Under the pieces are notes generated by a model, which worked only from the letters and a program-made list of their open reading frames with translations, was not told the origin of the DNA and searched no databases. Shown here one piece after another: positions 36,473 through 46,185 of a stretch of 47,186 nucleotides of DNA. This DNA comes from an uncultured SAR116 cluster alpha proteobacterium (GTDB lineage: Bacteria > Pseudomonadota > Alphaproteobacteria > Puniceispirillales > Marisalimonadaceae), in NCBI GenBank assembly GCA_902539895.1, contig CACBMD010000010.1:1-47186 (forward strand). The letters run 5' to 3'. Positions within the stretch are counted from its first letter, which is position 1; every line of letters starts with the position of its first letter. The position numbers and the translations under genes were made by a program.

Positions 36473-37618
36473 ATGATACTGAATAGAATTAGGAAAAAAC
36501 AATTAGATTACACATGGCCAGGATTTGTTGATGCTTTATCCAGTCTTCTAATGGTAATAATATTTGTATTAATGATTTTTGTAATTTCTCAATTTTTTAT
36601 TTCGCAAAAAATGAGTGGGCAAGATGAAGCTCTTATAAAATTAAAAAATAATTTAACTGAGCTTAGCGAGTTATTATCATTAGAAAGAGAAACAACAACG
36701 GAACTGGCTACACAGCTATCTGTTTTAGAAGAAAAGTTTTCAGTTATCAAAGAAGACCTAAATAAAGAAAAAGCCATAACAAAACAATATGAAGAAGAGA
36801 TCCAAGAAACAAAAAATATTATTTCATTGAATGAAAATGAGATTAATAGATTAAAAAATGCTCTAGAAATAAAAATAAAAAATACAAATAAATTAAAAAA
36901 TGAAGTTTTGGATCTAGAAAATCAAGTAAATCAAAAAAATTTAAAAATTCAAAGTAAAGATAAGAATTTAAGCGCAAATAAAGAAGAAATAAATAAACTT
37001 ATTTCCACAACATTAAATTTAAAAAACAAGCTAACTCAATTACAAACCCTACTATCAGCATATAAAGCAAAAGATAAGAAAGAAAATGTTAAAACCTTAA
37101 ATTTAGGAAAAGATGTAAACTCTGCTCTAGCAAGAAGGGTAGAAGAACTAGAAAAGTTTAAATCTGATTTTTTTGGAAGGGTAAGAGAACTTATTAAAGG
37201 TAGAAAAGAAATTAGAGTAGTTGGTGATAGATTTGTATTTCAATCTGAAGTACTTTTTTCATTAGGTTCTGACGAGCTTGGTACAGAAGGACAATTAGAA
37301 ATGCAGAAGCTTGCAACAACTTTAATGGAAATTGAAGAATCATTGCCCACAGACATAGATTGGATTTTACAAATTGAGGGTCACACTGATAGTTTACCAG
37401 TTAAGGCAGGACAAACTTACAGAGACAATTGGGAATTATCTACAAAAAGAGCGTTATCGGTATTAAGATATTTAATTAAACAGGGTATTGAACCTAGTAG
37501 ATTATCTGCTTCAGGGTATGGAAGTTTTCAACCAATTGATGTTAAAAATACAAAATCTGCGAGAATGAAAAATAGAAGAATAGAAATGAAAATTACACAA
37601 AATACAAAAATTAAATAA
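36473..37618 (+). CDS. OmpA/MotB-like peptidoglycan-binding protein with long coiled coil
   Basis: A 381-residue partner of the preceding channel protein. One N-terminal transmembrane helix (about 20-42) with a candidate proton-carrying Asp 20 in WPGFVDALSSLLMVI, then a heptad-rich coiled coil (about 50-200), then an OmpA-like domain (about 245-378): FQSEVLFSLGSDELG, QIEGHTDSLPVKAG, NWELSTKRALSVLRYL and RLSASGYGSFQPI. Layout is that of MotB/PomB stators with an expanded coiled coil in place of the plug and linker. Confidence 0.85.
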   Translation: MILNRIRKKQLDYTWPGFVDALSSLLMVIIFVLMIFVISQFFISQKMSGQDEALIKLKNNLTELSELLSLERETTTELATQLSVLEEKFSVIKEDLNKEKAITKQYEEEIQETKNIISLNENEINRLKNALEIKIKNTNKLKNEVLDLENQVNQKNLKIQSKDKNLSANKEEINKLISTTLNLKNKLTQLQTLLSAYKAKDKKENVKTLNLGKDVNSALARRVEELEKFKSDFFGRVRELIKGRKEIRVVGDRFVFQSEVLFSLGSDELGTEGQLEMQKLATTLMEIEESLPTDIDWILQIEGHTDSLPVKAGQTYRDNWELSTKRALSVLRYLIKQGIEPSRLSASGYGSFQPIDVKNTKSARMKNRRIEMKITQNTKIK

Positions 37619-37628
37619 GAAAAAAAAA

Positions 37629-37925
37629 TTGATCCAAAACTTAATTAAAAAATTTAACGCAAAATCTAAAGTTCATTTATTTGTAATTTTTTTTGTATTT
37701 GGCTTAAGTGGTTCTTTTTCACTTTGGATTTCATCTCCTATAATGATAGCTTTAGATCTAAAAAATATATTAAATAATTATCCTCTTTATGTGTTCTTTA
37801 GAGTTTTAATTATAATTCCAATTTATCAATTAATTTTGATAGTAATTGCTTCAATTTTTGGGGAATTTCAATATTTTTGGAAATTTGAAAAAAAAATTTT
37901 AAAACGTTTTAAAATTATAAAATAA
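37629..37925 (+). CDS. Small DUF6787-like membrane protein
   Basis: A 98-residue protein with two strong hydrophobic segments (LFVIFFVFGLSGSFSLWI and YVFFRVLIIIPIYQLILIVIA, both given in part) and a C-terminal cytoplasmic motif FGEFQYFWKFEKKILKRF. That ending resembles the DUF6787 family known to me mainly from Bacteroidota. The start is a TTG with only a weak upstream purine stretch; no in-frame ATG precedes the first helix. No function is assigned. Confidence 0.6.
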   Translation: MIQNLIKKFNAKSKVHLFVIFFVFGLSGSFSLWISSPIMIALDLKNILNNYPLYVFFRVLIIIPIYQLILIVIASIFGEFQYFWKFEKKILKRFKIIK

Positions 37926-37985
37926 CTTGAAATTAAATAATTTTAATTGTAGTTATACCAATAATTAAATAACAACGAGTTTAAT

Positions 37986-38213
37986 ATGAAAAAAGATATT
38001 CATCCAGATTATCATGAAATAACAGTTATAATGACAGATGGCAGTAAATATAAAACACGATCTACCATGGGAAAATCTGGAGATACTCTTAAATTAGATA
38101 TTGATCCTAAATCTCATCCTGCATGGACAGGTCAACACAGAATACTAGATTCTGGTGGTCAAGTAGCTAGATTTAATAAAAGATTTTCAGGATTAGGTGT
38201 TAAAACTGATTAA
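37986..38213 (+). CDS. rpmE: 50S ribosomal protein L31
   Basis: Large-subunit protein at the inter-subunit bridge. It has 75 residues with the family start [19 protein letters not shown] and [21 protein letters not shown]. The zinc-binding cysteines of the C+ type are absent, so it is a zinc-independent form. It follows the membrane protein by 60 bases and overlaps the glyS stop tail to tail. Confidence 0.95.
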   Translation: MKKDIHPDYHEITVIMTDGSKYKTRSTMGKSGDTLKLDIDPKSHPAWTGQHRILDSGGQVARFNKRFSGLGVKTD

Positions 38214-40303
38214 TCTTCTATTAACTCAAATATTGAAAATTTTGATATTGAATTGTGTAAGTTTTTTAATAAGTTTAATCTATTAACCCTTATATTAGAA
38301 TCATTATGATTTACAATTACATTATCAAAGAATAATGATATTGTTTCATTCATTTCAATTAAATTGTTTATCAAGATATCCTGAGATTTTTCACAAGTAC
38401 CTTTTTTAATAATTTCTTTTGAAAAACTATCAGATAGGTTGTAAATATTTTGCTCTTGAATGGTGTTAAAAACTTTTGTATTTACCTGCAACACAGAATC
38501 ATTTGAAAATTTTTCACTTTTAAGAATATTATTGATTCTTTTGTAATTTTCTAGAAAAATTTTAAAATCATCATTTTTAGTGAATTTAATAATATTATCA
38601 ATTCTACTTGAAATTATTTTTAATGGTATATCATTTACGAATTTTATATTTAAAACTGAATTAACTATATCCATTCTGTTGCTTTTATTAAAAAATACGT
38701 ATTTTAATTTATCAATCATAAAATCAATTAAGTTTTGTTTTATTGATTGTGAAGAACAACCATATTCTTTTAATGATGCTTCAAGGAGTTCATTTAATGA
38801 CAGATTAAGTTTAAAATTTATCAAGATTTGAACAATTGAAAGACTGTTTCTTCTAAGAGCAAATGGATCTTTAGATCCAGTAGGTTTCTTACCAATAGTA
38901 AAGAAACCTACCAAAGTATCAATCTTATCAACCATTGATAATAAAGATCCAAGTTTTGTTTCAGGTAAATCATCAGAAACACCCTTAGGTTTGTAATGTT
39001 CAAAAATAGCTTTTGTAACTTCTTCATGTTCATTTTTTATTCTAGCATAATGTCCGCCCATTATCCCTTGAAGTTCAGGAAATTCCACAACCATTTCTGA
39101 GACAAGATCTGCCTTAGATAAAATGGCTGCCTGTTTGGCTAATTCTGATTTAACCCCAAACTCTTTAGCAAAAATTCTTGAAATATTGGCCATTCGTATA
39201 ACCTTATCATGCAATGATCCCAAAGATTGATAAAACAGAACATTTTTGAGTTTTTCATTCCAATTTTCAAATGTATTTGAAATATCATTTTCAAAAAAAT
39301 AACTGGCATCAGATAAGCGAGCTTTTAAAACTCTCTCATTTCCTTCAATAACTCTAAAATCCCTGTCCTTTTCCTTAATGCTATTGGCAACAAATAAAAA
39401 TTTTGACTCTAAATAATTTTCTTTATCTGTGATTGAAAAATACTTTTGATGCACACGCATTGCTGTTGATAATACTTCTCTTGGCAGGTTCATAAATTCT
39501 TTGCTGATTGAACCAATAAGAATATTAGGATATTCAACAAGACCTGCAACTTCTTCGAGTAAGGACTTATCATTAACTAATTTTAATTTTTCCTTATCAA
39601 GTAAACATGATGCGTCATTGATAATTTTGTCTAATCTTTTATTTCTGTCTAAAATTACGAAATTTTCTTCTAATAATTGTTCATAATTTTCTATCTTATT
39701 TATAACAATCTTTTTATCACTATATCTGTGTGAAAAAGTAAAATTAGTAAAACTTAAAAAAACATTTTTCCCAATTTCAACCTTATCTTTAACAACATTA
39801 TCATTAAGAAGCAAAACAATATTTCTAAGAGGTCTTGCCCACTTTAAGTCTGTATTTGCCCATCTTTGACTTTTAGGCCAAACAAAGCCATTGACTATTT
39901 CATTAATAATATCTGGCAACATTTCATAAGTTTTTTGACCTTTGATCTTTTGAGAATGAAAATAAAATTTACCATTACTTGTTTCTTTTATAATAGTCTC
40001 ATCTTTTTTTAATTGATTAGATTTTAGAAAACCATTAATTGCTTTTTGATCAGCGTCAAATCTTGGTCCTCTTTTTTCTATTTCTTGATCTTTTTGCTTT
40101 AACTCAATACTTTTAATTATAATTGATAGATGTCTTGGACCACTGAAAGTTTTAAAACTTTCAAAAACTATATCTCTTTGCGTTAGTGACTTTGCGAACA
40201 AATTTTGTAATTGTATTTCAGAGTTTAATTGCATCCTTGCTGGTATTTCCTCAGAAAAAAACTCTAAAAGTAAATTTCCTCGATTTTTTTCCATATTATT
40301 CAT
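38210..40303 (-). CDS. glyS: Glycyl-tRNA synthetase beta subunit
   Basis: Beta chain of the heterotetrameric bacterial glycyl-tRNA synthetase, responsible mainly for tRNA binding. It has 697 residues. Seen: [15 protein letters not shown] at the start, [11 protein letters not shown], the editing-domain-like [31 protein letters not shown], the HD-type segment [11 protein letters not shown], and [27 protein letters not shown] given in part. Its ATG 40303 overlaps the glyQ stop; ATG 40294 is an alternative start. Confidence 0.95.
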   Translation of the reverse strand: MNNMEKNRGNLLLEFFSEEIPARMQLNSEIQLQNLFAKSLTQRDIVFESFKTFSGPRHLSIIIKSIELKQKDQEIEKRGPRFDADQKAINGFLKSNQLKKDETIIKETSNGKFYFHSQKIKGQKTYEMLPDIINEIVNGFVWPKSQRWANTDLKWARPLRNIVLLLNDNVVKDKVEIGKNVFLSFTNFTFSHRYSDKKIVINKIENYEQLLEENFVILDRNKRLDKIINDASCLLDKEKLKLVNDKSLLEEVAGLVEYPNILIGSISKEFMNLPREVLSTAMRVHQKYFSITDKENYLESKFLFVANSIKEKDRDFRVIEGNERVLKARLSDASYFFENDISNTFENWNEKLKNVLFYQSLGSLHDKVIRMANISRIFAKEFGVKSELAKQAAILSKADLVSEMVVEFPELQGIMGGHYARIKNEHEEVTKAIFEHYKPKGVSDDLPETKLGSLLSMVDKIDTLVGFFTIGKKPTGSKDPFALRRNSLSIVQILINFKLNLSLNELLEASLKEYGCSSQSIKQNLIDFMIDKLKYVFFNKSNRMDIVNSVLNIKFVNDIPLKIISSRIDNIIKFTKNDDFKIFLENYKRINNILKSEKFSNDSVLQVNTKVFNTIQEQNIYNLSDSFSKEIIKKGTCEKSQDILINNLIEMNETISLFFDNVIVNHNDSNIRVNRLNLLKNLHNSISKFSIFELIED

Positions 40304-41183
40304 TTAATTTACCCATCCAAGCAAGACAAGAAGATCTAGCCATATTTCTAACTCTTAAGATGTATGATTGTCTCTCTGAAACAGAAATAACACCTCTTGC
40401 ATCTAATAAATTGAAAATGTGACTAGCTCTAATACATTGATGATATGCAGGTAGCGCTAAAAAATTTTTCTTATCTTCTAATAAATTTTTGCACTCAGTC
40501 TCAGCATCATTAAACTGCTTAAACAAAGAGGATATCTGAGATTTTTCAAAGTTATATTTAGAAAATTCTTTTTCTTGTTGTAAAAAAATATCACCGTATG
40601 TTTTGCCACCCTTTTTTTTGTCGATACCATCCCAATCTAAATCATAAACATTTTCAATTTTTTGAATAAACATAGCTAATCTCTCAAGGCCATAAGTGAT
40701 TTCACTTGCAACAGGTTTTACCTCAATACCACCTACCTGTTGGAAGTAAGTAAATTGACTTATTTCCATTCCATCACACCAAATTTCCCATCCCAAACCA
40801 GAGGCACCAAGAGTTGGACTTTCCCAATCATCTTCTACAAATCTTATGTCATGATCTTTAGGATCGAGACCAATGAATTTTAAACTCTCTAAATATAAAT
40901 TTTGTATATCTTCAGGAGATGGTTGAATTATGACCTGAAATTGGTAATAATGCTGAAGTCTATTAGGATTTTCACCATATCTTCCATCAGTTGGTCTTCG
41001 GCAAGGCTGAACATATGCTGCCTTCCAAATTGGATCTGGACCCAAAACTCGAAGCACTGTTGCAGGATGGAATGTACCTGCTCCTACTTCTAAATCATAT
41101 GGTTGTAATAAAACACAACCTTGATCAATCCAAAATAACTGTAGGCTAGTAATAATTTTTTGAAACGAATTATTTACACTCAT
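40296..41183 (-). CDS. glyQ: Glycyl-tRNA synthetase alpha subunit
   Basis: Catalytic alpha chain of the alpha2-beta2 enzyme. It has 295 residues. Seen: [19 protein letters not shown], the class II motif 2 region [32 protein letters not shown], and [21 protein letters not shown] given in part. It couples to glyS by an 8-base overlap. Confidence 0.96.
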   Translation of the reverse strand: MSVNNSFQKIITSLQLFWIDQGCVLLQPYDLEVGAGTFHPATVLRVLGPDPIWKAAYVQPCRRPTDGRYGENPNRLQHYYQFQVIIQPSPEDIQNLYLESLKFIGLDPKDHDIRFVEDDWESPTLGASGLGWEIWCDGMEISQFTYFQQVGGIEVKPVASEITYGLERLAMFIQKIENVYDLDWDGIDKKKGGKTYGDIFLQQEKEFSKYNFEKSQISSLFKQFNDAETECKNLLEDKKNFLALPAYHQCIRASHIFNLLDARGVISVSERQSYILRVRNMARSSCLAWMGKLNE

Positions 41184-41249
41184 TTGATTTTTTTTAAGCT
41201 ATTTATATTATTAAAGACCAAAAGCTTTGAAGATAAAATTTTGTATTTA

Positions 41250-41474
41250 TTAAGAATTAGTACACTCTTTGTTATTACACTTTTTTCCAGTACTCCACAA
41301 TCCACAAACATCACATTTAAATGCATCTAAACCTTTTTTATTTATATCGTCATTTTCTTTTTTTTGATTGTTTTTGTCTATATTTAGTTTTCTTTTTTCA
41401 ATTATTTTGAATAAATACCAGACTGCAATTAATATTATAATAAGCCAAAAAATTTTACCTACTGAAAGCATCAT
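41250..41474 (-). CDS. Small membrane protein with C-terminal zinc-ribbon-like cysteines
   Basis: About 74 residues from ATG 41474 (ATG 41471 also possible), one base after the upstream peptidase stop. One transmembrane helix (KIFWLIIILIAVWYLFKII), a Lys/Asn-rich linker, and a C-terminal FKCDVCGLWSTGKKCNNKEC tail with four cysteines. It resembles the PP0621-like small proteins whose function is unknown. A longer start at 41513 would overlap the peptidase gene by 38 bases. Confidence 0.6.
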   Translation of the reverse strand: MMLSVGKIFWLIIILIAVWYLFKIIEKRKLNIDKNNQKKENDDINKKGLDAFKCDVCGLWSTGKKCNNKECTNS

Positions 41475-41475
41475 T

Positions 41476-42285
41476 TTATAATCCAAATTTTTTAAAACTA
41501 ATTCTTTCTTCAATTTTATGTATAAAGATGTCTATGATCCCTGAAAGTAAATTACTAAAACCAAAAAGTTTCTTCTTGGGTGCAAACTCTTTAATTTTTA
41601 CGTTTTCACCGAACCTTTGTTTTAATACAGATTTCATTTCCCCGTAATCGTCTATTAGTCCTAGTTCAAGGCTTTTTTCTCCTGACCAAAAAGCTCCTGT
41701 AAATAAGTCCTTATTTTTATTTGTAATTTTACTTCCTCTTCTTGACTTTACAAATGAGATAAACTGATTATGCAATTCTTTTTGTATATCTTTTAGCCTT
41801 TTAATATCATCTTTATTTTCAGGTAAAAATGGGTCCAAAATTGCTTTATTTTCACCAGATGTATAAAGACGGCGATCAACTCCGATTTTTTTGATAGCTT
41901 TGTCAAAACCAAAGCCAGATGAGACAACACCAATTGATCCAATTATTGACGCCTTACTTGCAAAAATCTCATCAGCCGCACATGCAAGCCAATAACCACC
42001 AGAAGCAGCTACATCCTCAACAAATGCTAATACAGGTATATTTTTGTCTTCAGATAGATCTCTTATACGCTTAGATATCATCTCAGATTGAACAGGCGAT
42101 CCACCTGGAGAGTTTATTTGTAAAACAACAGCTTTTAAATTTTTAGCTGAAAAAGCTTGCTCAATAACTTTATCAAGTTCATACAAATTTAATCCTTTTC
42201 TTCTGCCAATATTTGGAGCAATTATTCCACTTAATGATATAGATGAAACATTTTGTGACTTTCTAAAAAAAGAAAGAAAACTCAT
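41476..42285 (-). CDS. S49 family signal-peptide-peptidase-like serine protease
   Basis: SppA/SohB-type Ser-Lys protease, 269 residues. Seen: LNSPGG-like block VLQINSPGGSPVQSEMI, the catalytic serine in EDVAASGGYWLACAADEI, GSIGVVSSGFGFD, and the catalytic lysine region SGENKAILDPF. Length fits the short single-domain SppA form. There is no clear N-terminal transmembrane helix; the C-terminus carries a hydrophobic LLSGIIDIFIHKIE stretch. Substrate unknown. Confidence 0.87.
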   Translation of the reverse strand: MSFLSFFRKSQNVSSISLSGIIAPNIGRRKGLNLYELDKVIEQAFSAKNLKAVVLQINSPGGSPVQSEMISKRIRDLSEDKNIPVLAFVEDVAASGGYWLACAADEIFASKASIIGSIGVVSSGFGFDKAIKKIGVDRRLYTSGENKAILDPFLPENKDDIKRLKDIQKELHNQFISFVKSRRGSKITNKNKDLFTGAFWSGEKSLELGLIDDYGEMKSVLKQRFGENVKIKEFAPKKKLFGFSNLLSGIIDIFIHKIEERISFKKFGL

Positions 42286-42364
42286 TTAGACTCCTGTACT
42301 TGTAAATTTTTACTTTTTGATTTTAAATTAATACAACATTTATTTAATTTCTTAAATACATTGT

Positions 42365-43114
42365 TTATAAAAAATTAAATATGCCATTGTTACTATATGT
42401 TCTTGCTTTTTTAGTTACCTTTCCCTGATTATTCAACAATCTCACTCCAGACATTAATTCAGTAGGACTGGCACCACCTTTTTTAGCTAAAAGTATCAAT
42501 CGCTTTGAAGATTTTTTTTTATTTGGCCAAATAGGAAAAATTTTAAAAGACCCAGTTTTTGTGGTAAGAAATTTTAGTGATTTTTCGAGAAGTCGTGTTG
42601 GAATAATTAGGAAAATTATACCTTTATCTTTAAGTAATTTAACTGAGTTTTCTATCCAACCTTCATAATTAATTATTCTTTTAGCATAATTATCAAGTTC
42701 ATTTTTTGATTGTTTTTGTTTTTGATCATAAAATGGTGGATTAGTTACTACAATATCAAATCTATTAATTAAATCATTATCAATATTAAATATATCACTT
42801 CGAATTAAATTAATTTTTTTTTGAAAATTATTTCTTACAATATTTTCACTTGCAATTTCTAAGTAAGTATCATTATTTTCAATGGCCGTAATATTAATTT
42901 TATCATTTTGATAAGCTATTATTAGACTAATTGTACCCACTCCAGATCCAACATCTACCAGTGAAATATTTTTTTTCTTTAATTTTTTTAAATAACCATT
43001 TACAAATGCTGCTAAAAAAACCGTATCAAATCCATATCTAAAGCCTTTTTTCAACTGTATAATTGATATTTTACCTTCCAAAATTTTATCAACAGTAAAG
43101 TTTTTGGCAAACAT
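42365..43114 (-). CDS. tRNA1(Val) A37 N6-methyltransferase-like protein
   Basis: Class I SAM-dependent N6-adenine methyltransferase of the TrmN6/YfiC group, 249 residues. Seen: FRYGFDTVFLAAF at the N-terminus, the SAM-binding loop VDVGSGVGTISLIIAY, and the catalytic motif VTNPPFYDQ. A late LAKKGGASPTELMSGVRLL segment is typical of alphaproteobacterial members. It is divergent from the polyprenyl synthase gene. tRNA target is inferred from the family. Confidence 0.85.
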   Translation of the reverse strand: MFAKNFTVDKILEGKISIIQLKKGFRYGFDTVFLAAFVNGYLKKLKKKNISLVDVGSGVGTISLIIAYQNDKINITAIENNDTYLEIASENIVRNNFQKKINLIRSDIFNIDNDLINRFDIVVTNPPFYDQKQKQSKNELDNYAKRIINYEGWIENSVKLLKDKGIIFLIIPTRLLEKSLKFLTTKTGSFKIFPIWPNKKKSSKRLILLAKKGGASPTELMSGVRLLNNQGKVTKKARTYSNNGIFNFL

Positions 43115-43166
43115 AAATTTTCCCTAATTAAAGTTATATAAATGTTTTATATATATTATAAGCAAG

Positions 43167-43177
43167 TTATAATACAA
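43167..43177 (+). promoter_or_regulatory. Candidate -10 promoter element of ispB
   Basis: GTTATAATACA contains TATAAT (43168-43173), 27 bases before ATG 43200, and is an exact copy of the 11-mer before the aldolase operon. The -35 region (TTTTAT at 43145-43150, 17-base spacer) is poor. Confidence 0.45.
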
Positions 43178-43199
43178 ATAATAACCTTTGGAAAATGCT

Positions 43200-44204
43200 A
43201 TGACTAAACAAAATACTGAAAATTGTGAGAAAAGCATTTTACAATTACGGCACTTATTAATGCAAAGCCTGAAGGCTGTCGATCATGAAATTATAAGTAG
43301 ACTTAATAAGTCAATTCCTCTTATTAATGATATTGGAAAACACCTCATAAATGCTTCTGGTAAAAGATTACGTCCACTTTTAACATTAGCTATGGCAGCA
43401 CAATTCAATGATAACTCAAAAAAACCAATCCTATTAGCTGCAGCGGTGGAATTTATTCACACGGCTACTTTGTTACACGATGATGTAGTAGATGAATCAA
43501 TTTTAAGGAGAGGTAAAAAAACTGCTAATATGATTTGGGGCAACGAATTTAGTGTTTTAGCTGGAGATTTTTTATTTGCACAATCTTTCGAACTTATGGT
43601 GGAAACAAATTCAATTGAAGCTTTATCAAGTTTAGCAAGTGCGTCTTGCAAAATAACTCAGGGAGAATTTCAACAAATGCAAATCGCTAACAAACCAGAA
43701 ACTAGTCTAAAAGATTATTTTGATGTTATTGGTAAAAAAACAGCTGAATTGTTTGGAGCCTCATGTAAAAGTGGAGTTATTGTTGCTGGAGGTAATGTTG
43801 AACAACAAAATGCTGCATACAAGTATGGTTTCAATCTAGGATTAGCATTTCAAATCGTGGACGATCTTATGGATTTTAATAACTCAGCAAATAAAATGGG
43901 AAAAAACTTAGGAGATGATTTTAAATTAGGAAAAACCACACTACCTGTTATTTTGGCTTGGCAAAAAAGTACCCAAAAAGAAAAGCAGTTTTGGATAAAG
44001 ACCTTAAAAGAACTAAATCAAGAACCCAATGATTTTGAAAATGCAATTAATATCTTTAATAAATATGATATATTTAATGAATGCAAAAAGAGAACTGAAG
44101 AGTTTATTTCTAAATCTATCAAGTGCCTTGAAAAATTACCCGATACTATAATTAAAGATAATTTAATCGGCTTGGCTAATGAAAGTATTGAAAGATCAAA
44201 ATAA
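43200..44204 (+). CDS. ispB: Polyprenyl (octaprenyl/decaprenyl) diphosphate synthase
   Basis: Trans-isoprenyl synthase making the ubiquinone side chain. It has about 334 residues from ATG 43200, which has GGA six bases upstream; a TTG at 43188 is in frame but would bury that site. Seen: SGKRLRPLLTL, the first Asp-rich motif LLHDDVVDES, and the second AFQIVDDLMDF, then GKTTLPVI. Chain length is not readable from sequence. Followed 5 bases later by an HTH gene. Confidence 0.93.
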   Translation: MTKQNTENCEKSILQLRHLLMQSLKAVDHEIISRLNKSIPLINDIGKHLINASGKRLRPLLTLAMAAQFNDNSKKPILLAAAVEFIHTATLLHDDVVDESILRRGKKTANMIWGNEFSVLAGDFLFAQSFELMVETNSIEALSSLASASCKITQGEFQQMQIANKPETSLKDYFDVIGKKTAELFGASCKSGVIVAGGNVEQQNAAYKYGFNLGLAFQIVDDLMDFNNSANKMGKNLGDDFKLGKTTLPVILAWQKSTQKEKQFWIKTLKELNQEPNDFENAINIFNKYDIFNECKKRTEEFISKSIKCLEKLPDTIIKDNLIGLANESIERSK

Positions 44205-44208
44205 GACG

Positions 44209-44850
44209 ATGGTTAATACAGAAGAAGTAAATAATAAAACTAATTTTGATAACGACGATGTTAGAGAAAAAATTAAAAATTTAATAAAAAAAAAGAATTA
44301 TAATCTTCGTGATTTATCAAGAAATATAAAAAAGAATGACGCTTATTTGCAACAATATCTCTATAGGGGAACCCCCAAAGTTCTTCCTGAAAAATATAGA
44401 TATTTGTTAGCCGAATTACTTGATGTGAACGTAAATGAATTGATACCAAATTGGTTAAAAAAACTTTCTTCACAAGAAGAATTTTTAATACTCAAAAATA
44501 TAGAAAATAAAGTTAATCAAATAAAACAAATATCATTTTCAAAAGAACTGTTACTTGGATTAGATTTTTTTGATGTAAAAAATTTATATTATTTTCAAAT
44601 TTACATATCAGATTGCCAGATAATTAATATTGTAGATGTAAGTATAAAAAAATTTATAAAGCCTGATGTTTATCTATTAAATGATAAAAAAAATTACTTT
44701 CTTGCTACCATTGAATTCAGCAAACTAAGTCAGAGTAAATTGAGTGTAAAACCATATTTTAATGATTTTTCTCCTTTCCAAATTAATGCAAATCTTTTGA
44801 ACATAAGTGGTAAAATTTTATGGCAATGCTCTAAAATATTTTCAAAATGA
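44209..44850 (+). CDS. XRE/S24-like regulator with degenerate peptidase domain
   Basis: About 213 residues from ATG 44209 (44179 would overlap ispB). The N-terminal HTH has LRDLSRNIKKNDAYLQQYLY and RGTPKVLPEKYRYLLAELL, a close match to alphaproteobacterial S24-family (LexA/CI-like) regulators. The C-terminal half keeps the S24 tail pattern (YLLNDKKNYFLATI, then ISGKILWQCSKIF), but I find neither the catalytic Ser motif nor the Lys, so self-cleavage is unlikely. It contains an in-frame A9 run. Targets unknown. Confidence 0.65.
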   Translation: MVNTEEVNNKTNFDNDDVREKIKNLIKKKNYNLRDLSRNIKKNDAYLQQYLYRGTPKVLPEKYRYLLAELLDVNVNELIPNWLKKLSSQEEFLILKNIENKVNQIKQISFSKELLLGLDFFDVKNLYYFQIYISDCQIINIVDVSIKKFIKPDVYLLNDKKNYFLATIEFSKLSQSKLSVKPYFNDFSPFQINANLLNISGKILWQCSKIFSK

Positions 44851-46181
44851 GTAAGTTTGAAAAATTACAAAAAAATATAGATAAAAAAATTTTAACAATC
44901 AAATATATCGGATCTAGGGGTGAAGGTGTATCTAACTTAAAAACCGAAATCAATTATAGAGTAAATAATTATACTTTTTTTATTCCTTTTACATTACCAA
45001 ATGAAATAATTGTTGTTAAACCAACTCTTTCCACTTCTGAAGGTATAAGAGCCGATTTAGTTGAAATAAAATCAGCATCACCGAAAAGAATTGATCCTAA
45101 ATGTAAACATTTTTTTCAATGCGGTGGATGCTTACTTCAGCACTGGAATTTTGAAGATTATGCCTCTTGGAAATTTGATAAAATTTCAGTACCAATATTA
45201 AAAATGTCGCCAAAAACAAAGATAAAAGAAATTAAAACATCTTCAATAAAAAGTCGTAGACATGCTAAATTCAAAGCAAAAAAATATAAATCTCATACAA
45301 TAATTGGGTTTAATGAATACAGAAGTAGGTTTATTACAAAAATTGAGGAATGTTTGATTATTGAGTCAAAACTCCAGAGATTTATTCATGATTTAGAAAA
45401 ACCATTACACAAACTTCTTGGTGTAGGTGATGAAATTGATGTTCATGCAAATCTTCTAGACAATGGAATAGATCTTCTTATAAGTGGCATAGATGAAATA
45501 GATTACCATAAATTAAACTCCTTTGTTGATGCTCTTTCAAAAAGTTCAGTTATTAGATTTCATAGAAGATTAAAAGATAATACTAACGAATTACTTTTTA
45601 CAACAGACCTATCAAGTTTATCTAACAAAACTTTTTCATCTATTACTTTTCCTCCTCCAGGTGGATTTCTTCAAGCAACCTTAGACGGAGAAAATGCGAT
45701 CATTGAAAGTGTTATGTTAGGATTAAATGAGAATAAAAAAACAAAGCTGATTTGTGAACTTTTTTGTGGCAGTGGTACGATAACTTTACCATTATTAAAA
45801 AAACCTTATCAAATACACGCATTTGAGTTAAACAAGGAGTCTTTAAAATCTCTGGATATTGCTGCTAGAAAGGAAAGTTTTGGAAACAGAGTCAAAACAA
45901 AAGAAAGAGACTTAAAAAATTTCCCTTTGACATCAGATGAACTCAGCAAGTATGATGCAATTATAATTGATCCTCCACGTTCAGGTGCAAAATTACAATT
46001 TTTGAATATAGCAAGATCAAACGTAGCAACAATAGTAAGTATCTCTTGTAATGTTAACACTTTTGTACGAGACGCCAAAGTTTTAACTGGAAGTAATTAT
46101 GAATTAAAATGGGTACAACCAATTGATCAATTTTTATTTTCTGCACATGTTGAATTAGTTGCAATATTTCAATTAAAATAA
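44847..46181 (+). CDS. TrmA/RlmD-family RNA m5U methyltransferase
   Basis: Class I SAM-dependent RNA (uracil-5-)-methyltransferase, 444 residues. An iron-sulfur cysteine set is visible (CKHFFQCGGC plus a later EECLII Cys). The SAM site is LICELFCGSGTITLPLL, then IIDPPRSGAK, and the catalytic cysteine in SISCNVNTFVRDAK. The N-terminal part may form a TRAM-like OB fold. Exact target (tRNA U54 or 23S rRNA) not decidable. Its start overlaps the HTH gene as ATGA. Confidence 0.9.
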   Translation: MSKFEKLQKNIDKKILTIKYIGSRGEGVSNLKTEINYRVNNYTFFIPFTLPNEIIVVKPTLSTSEGIRADLVEIKSASPKRIDPKCKHFFQCGGCLLQHWNFEDYASWKFDKISVPILKMSPKTKIKEIKTSSIKSRRHAKFKAKKYKSHTIIGFNEYRSRFITKIEECLIIESKLQRFIHDLEKPLHKLLGVGDEIDVHANLLDNGIDLLISGIDEIDYHKLNSFVDALSKSSVIRFHRRLKDNTNELLFTTDLSSLSNKTFSSITFPPPGGFLQATLDGENAIIESVMLGLNENKKTKLICELFCGSGTITLPLLKKPYQIHAFELNKESLKSLDIAARKESFGNRVKTKERDLKNFPLTSDELSKYDAIIIDPPRSGAKLQFLNIARSNVATIVSISCNVNTFVRDAKVLTGSNYELKWVQPIDQFLFSAHVELVAIFQLK

Positions 46182-46185
46182 AATA

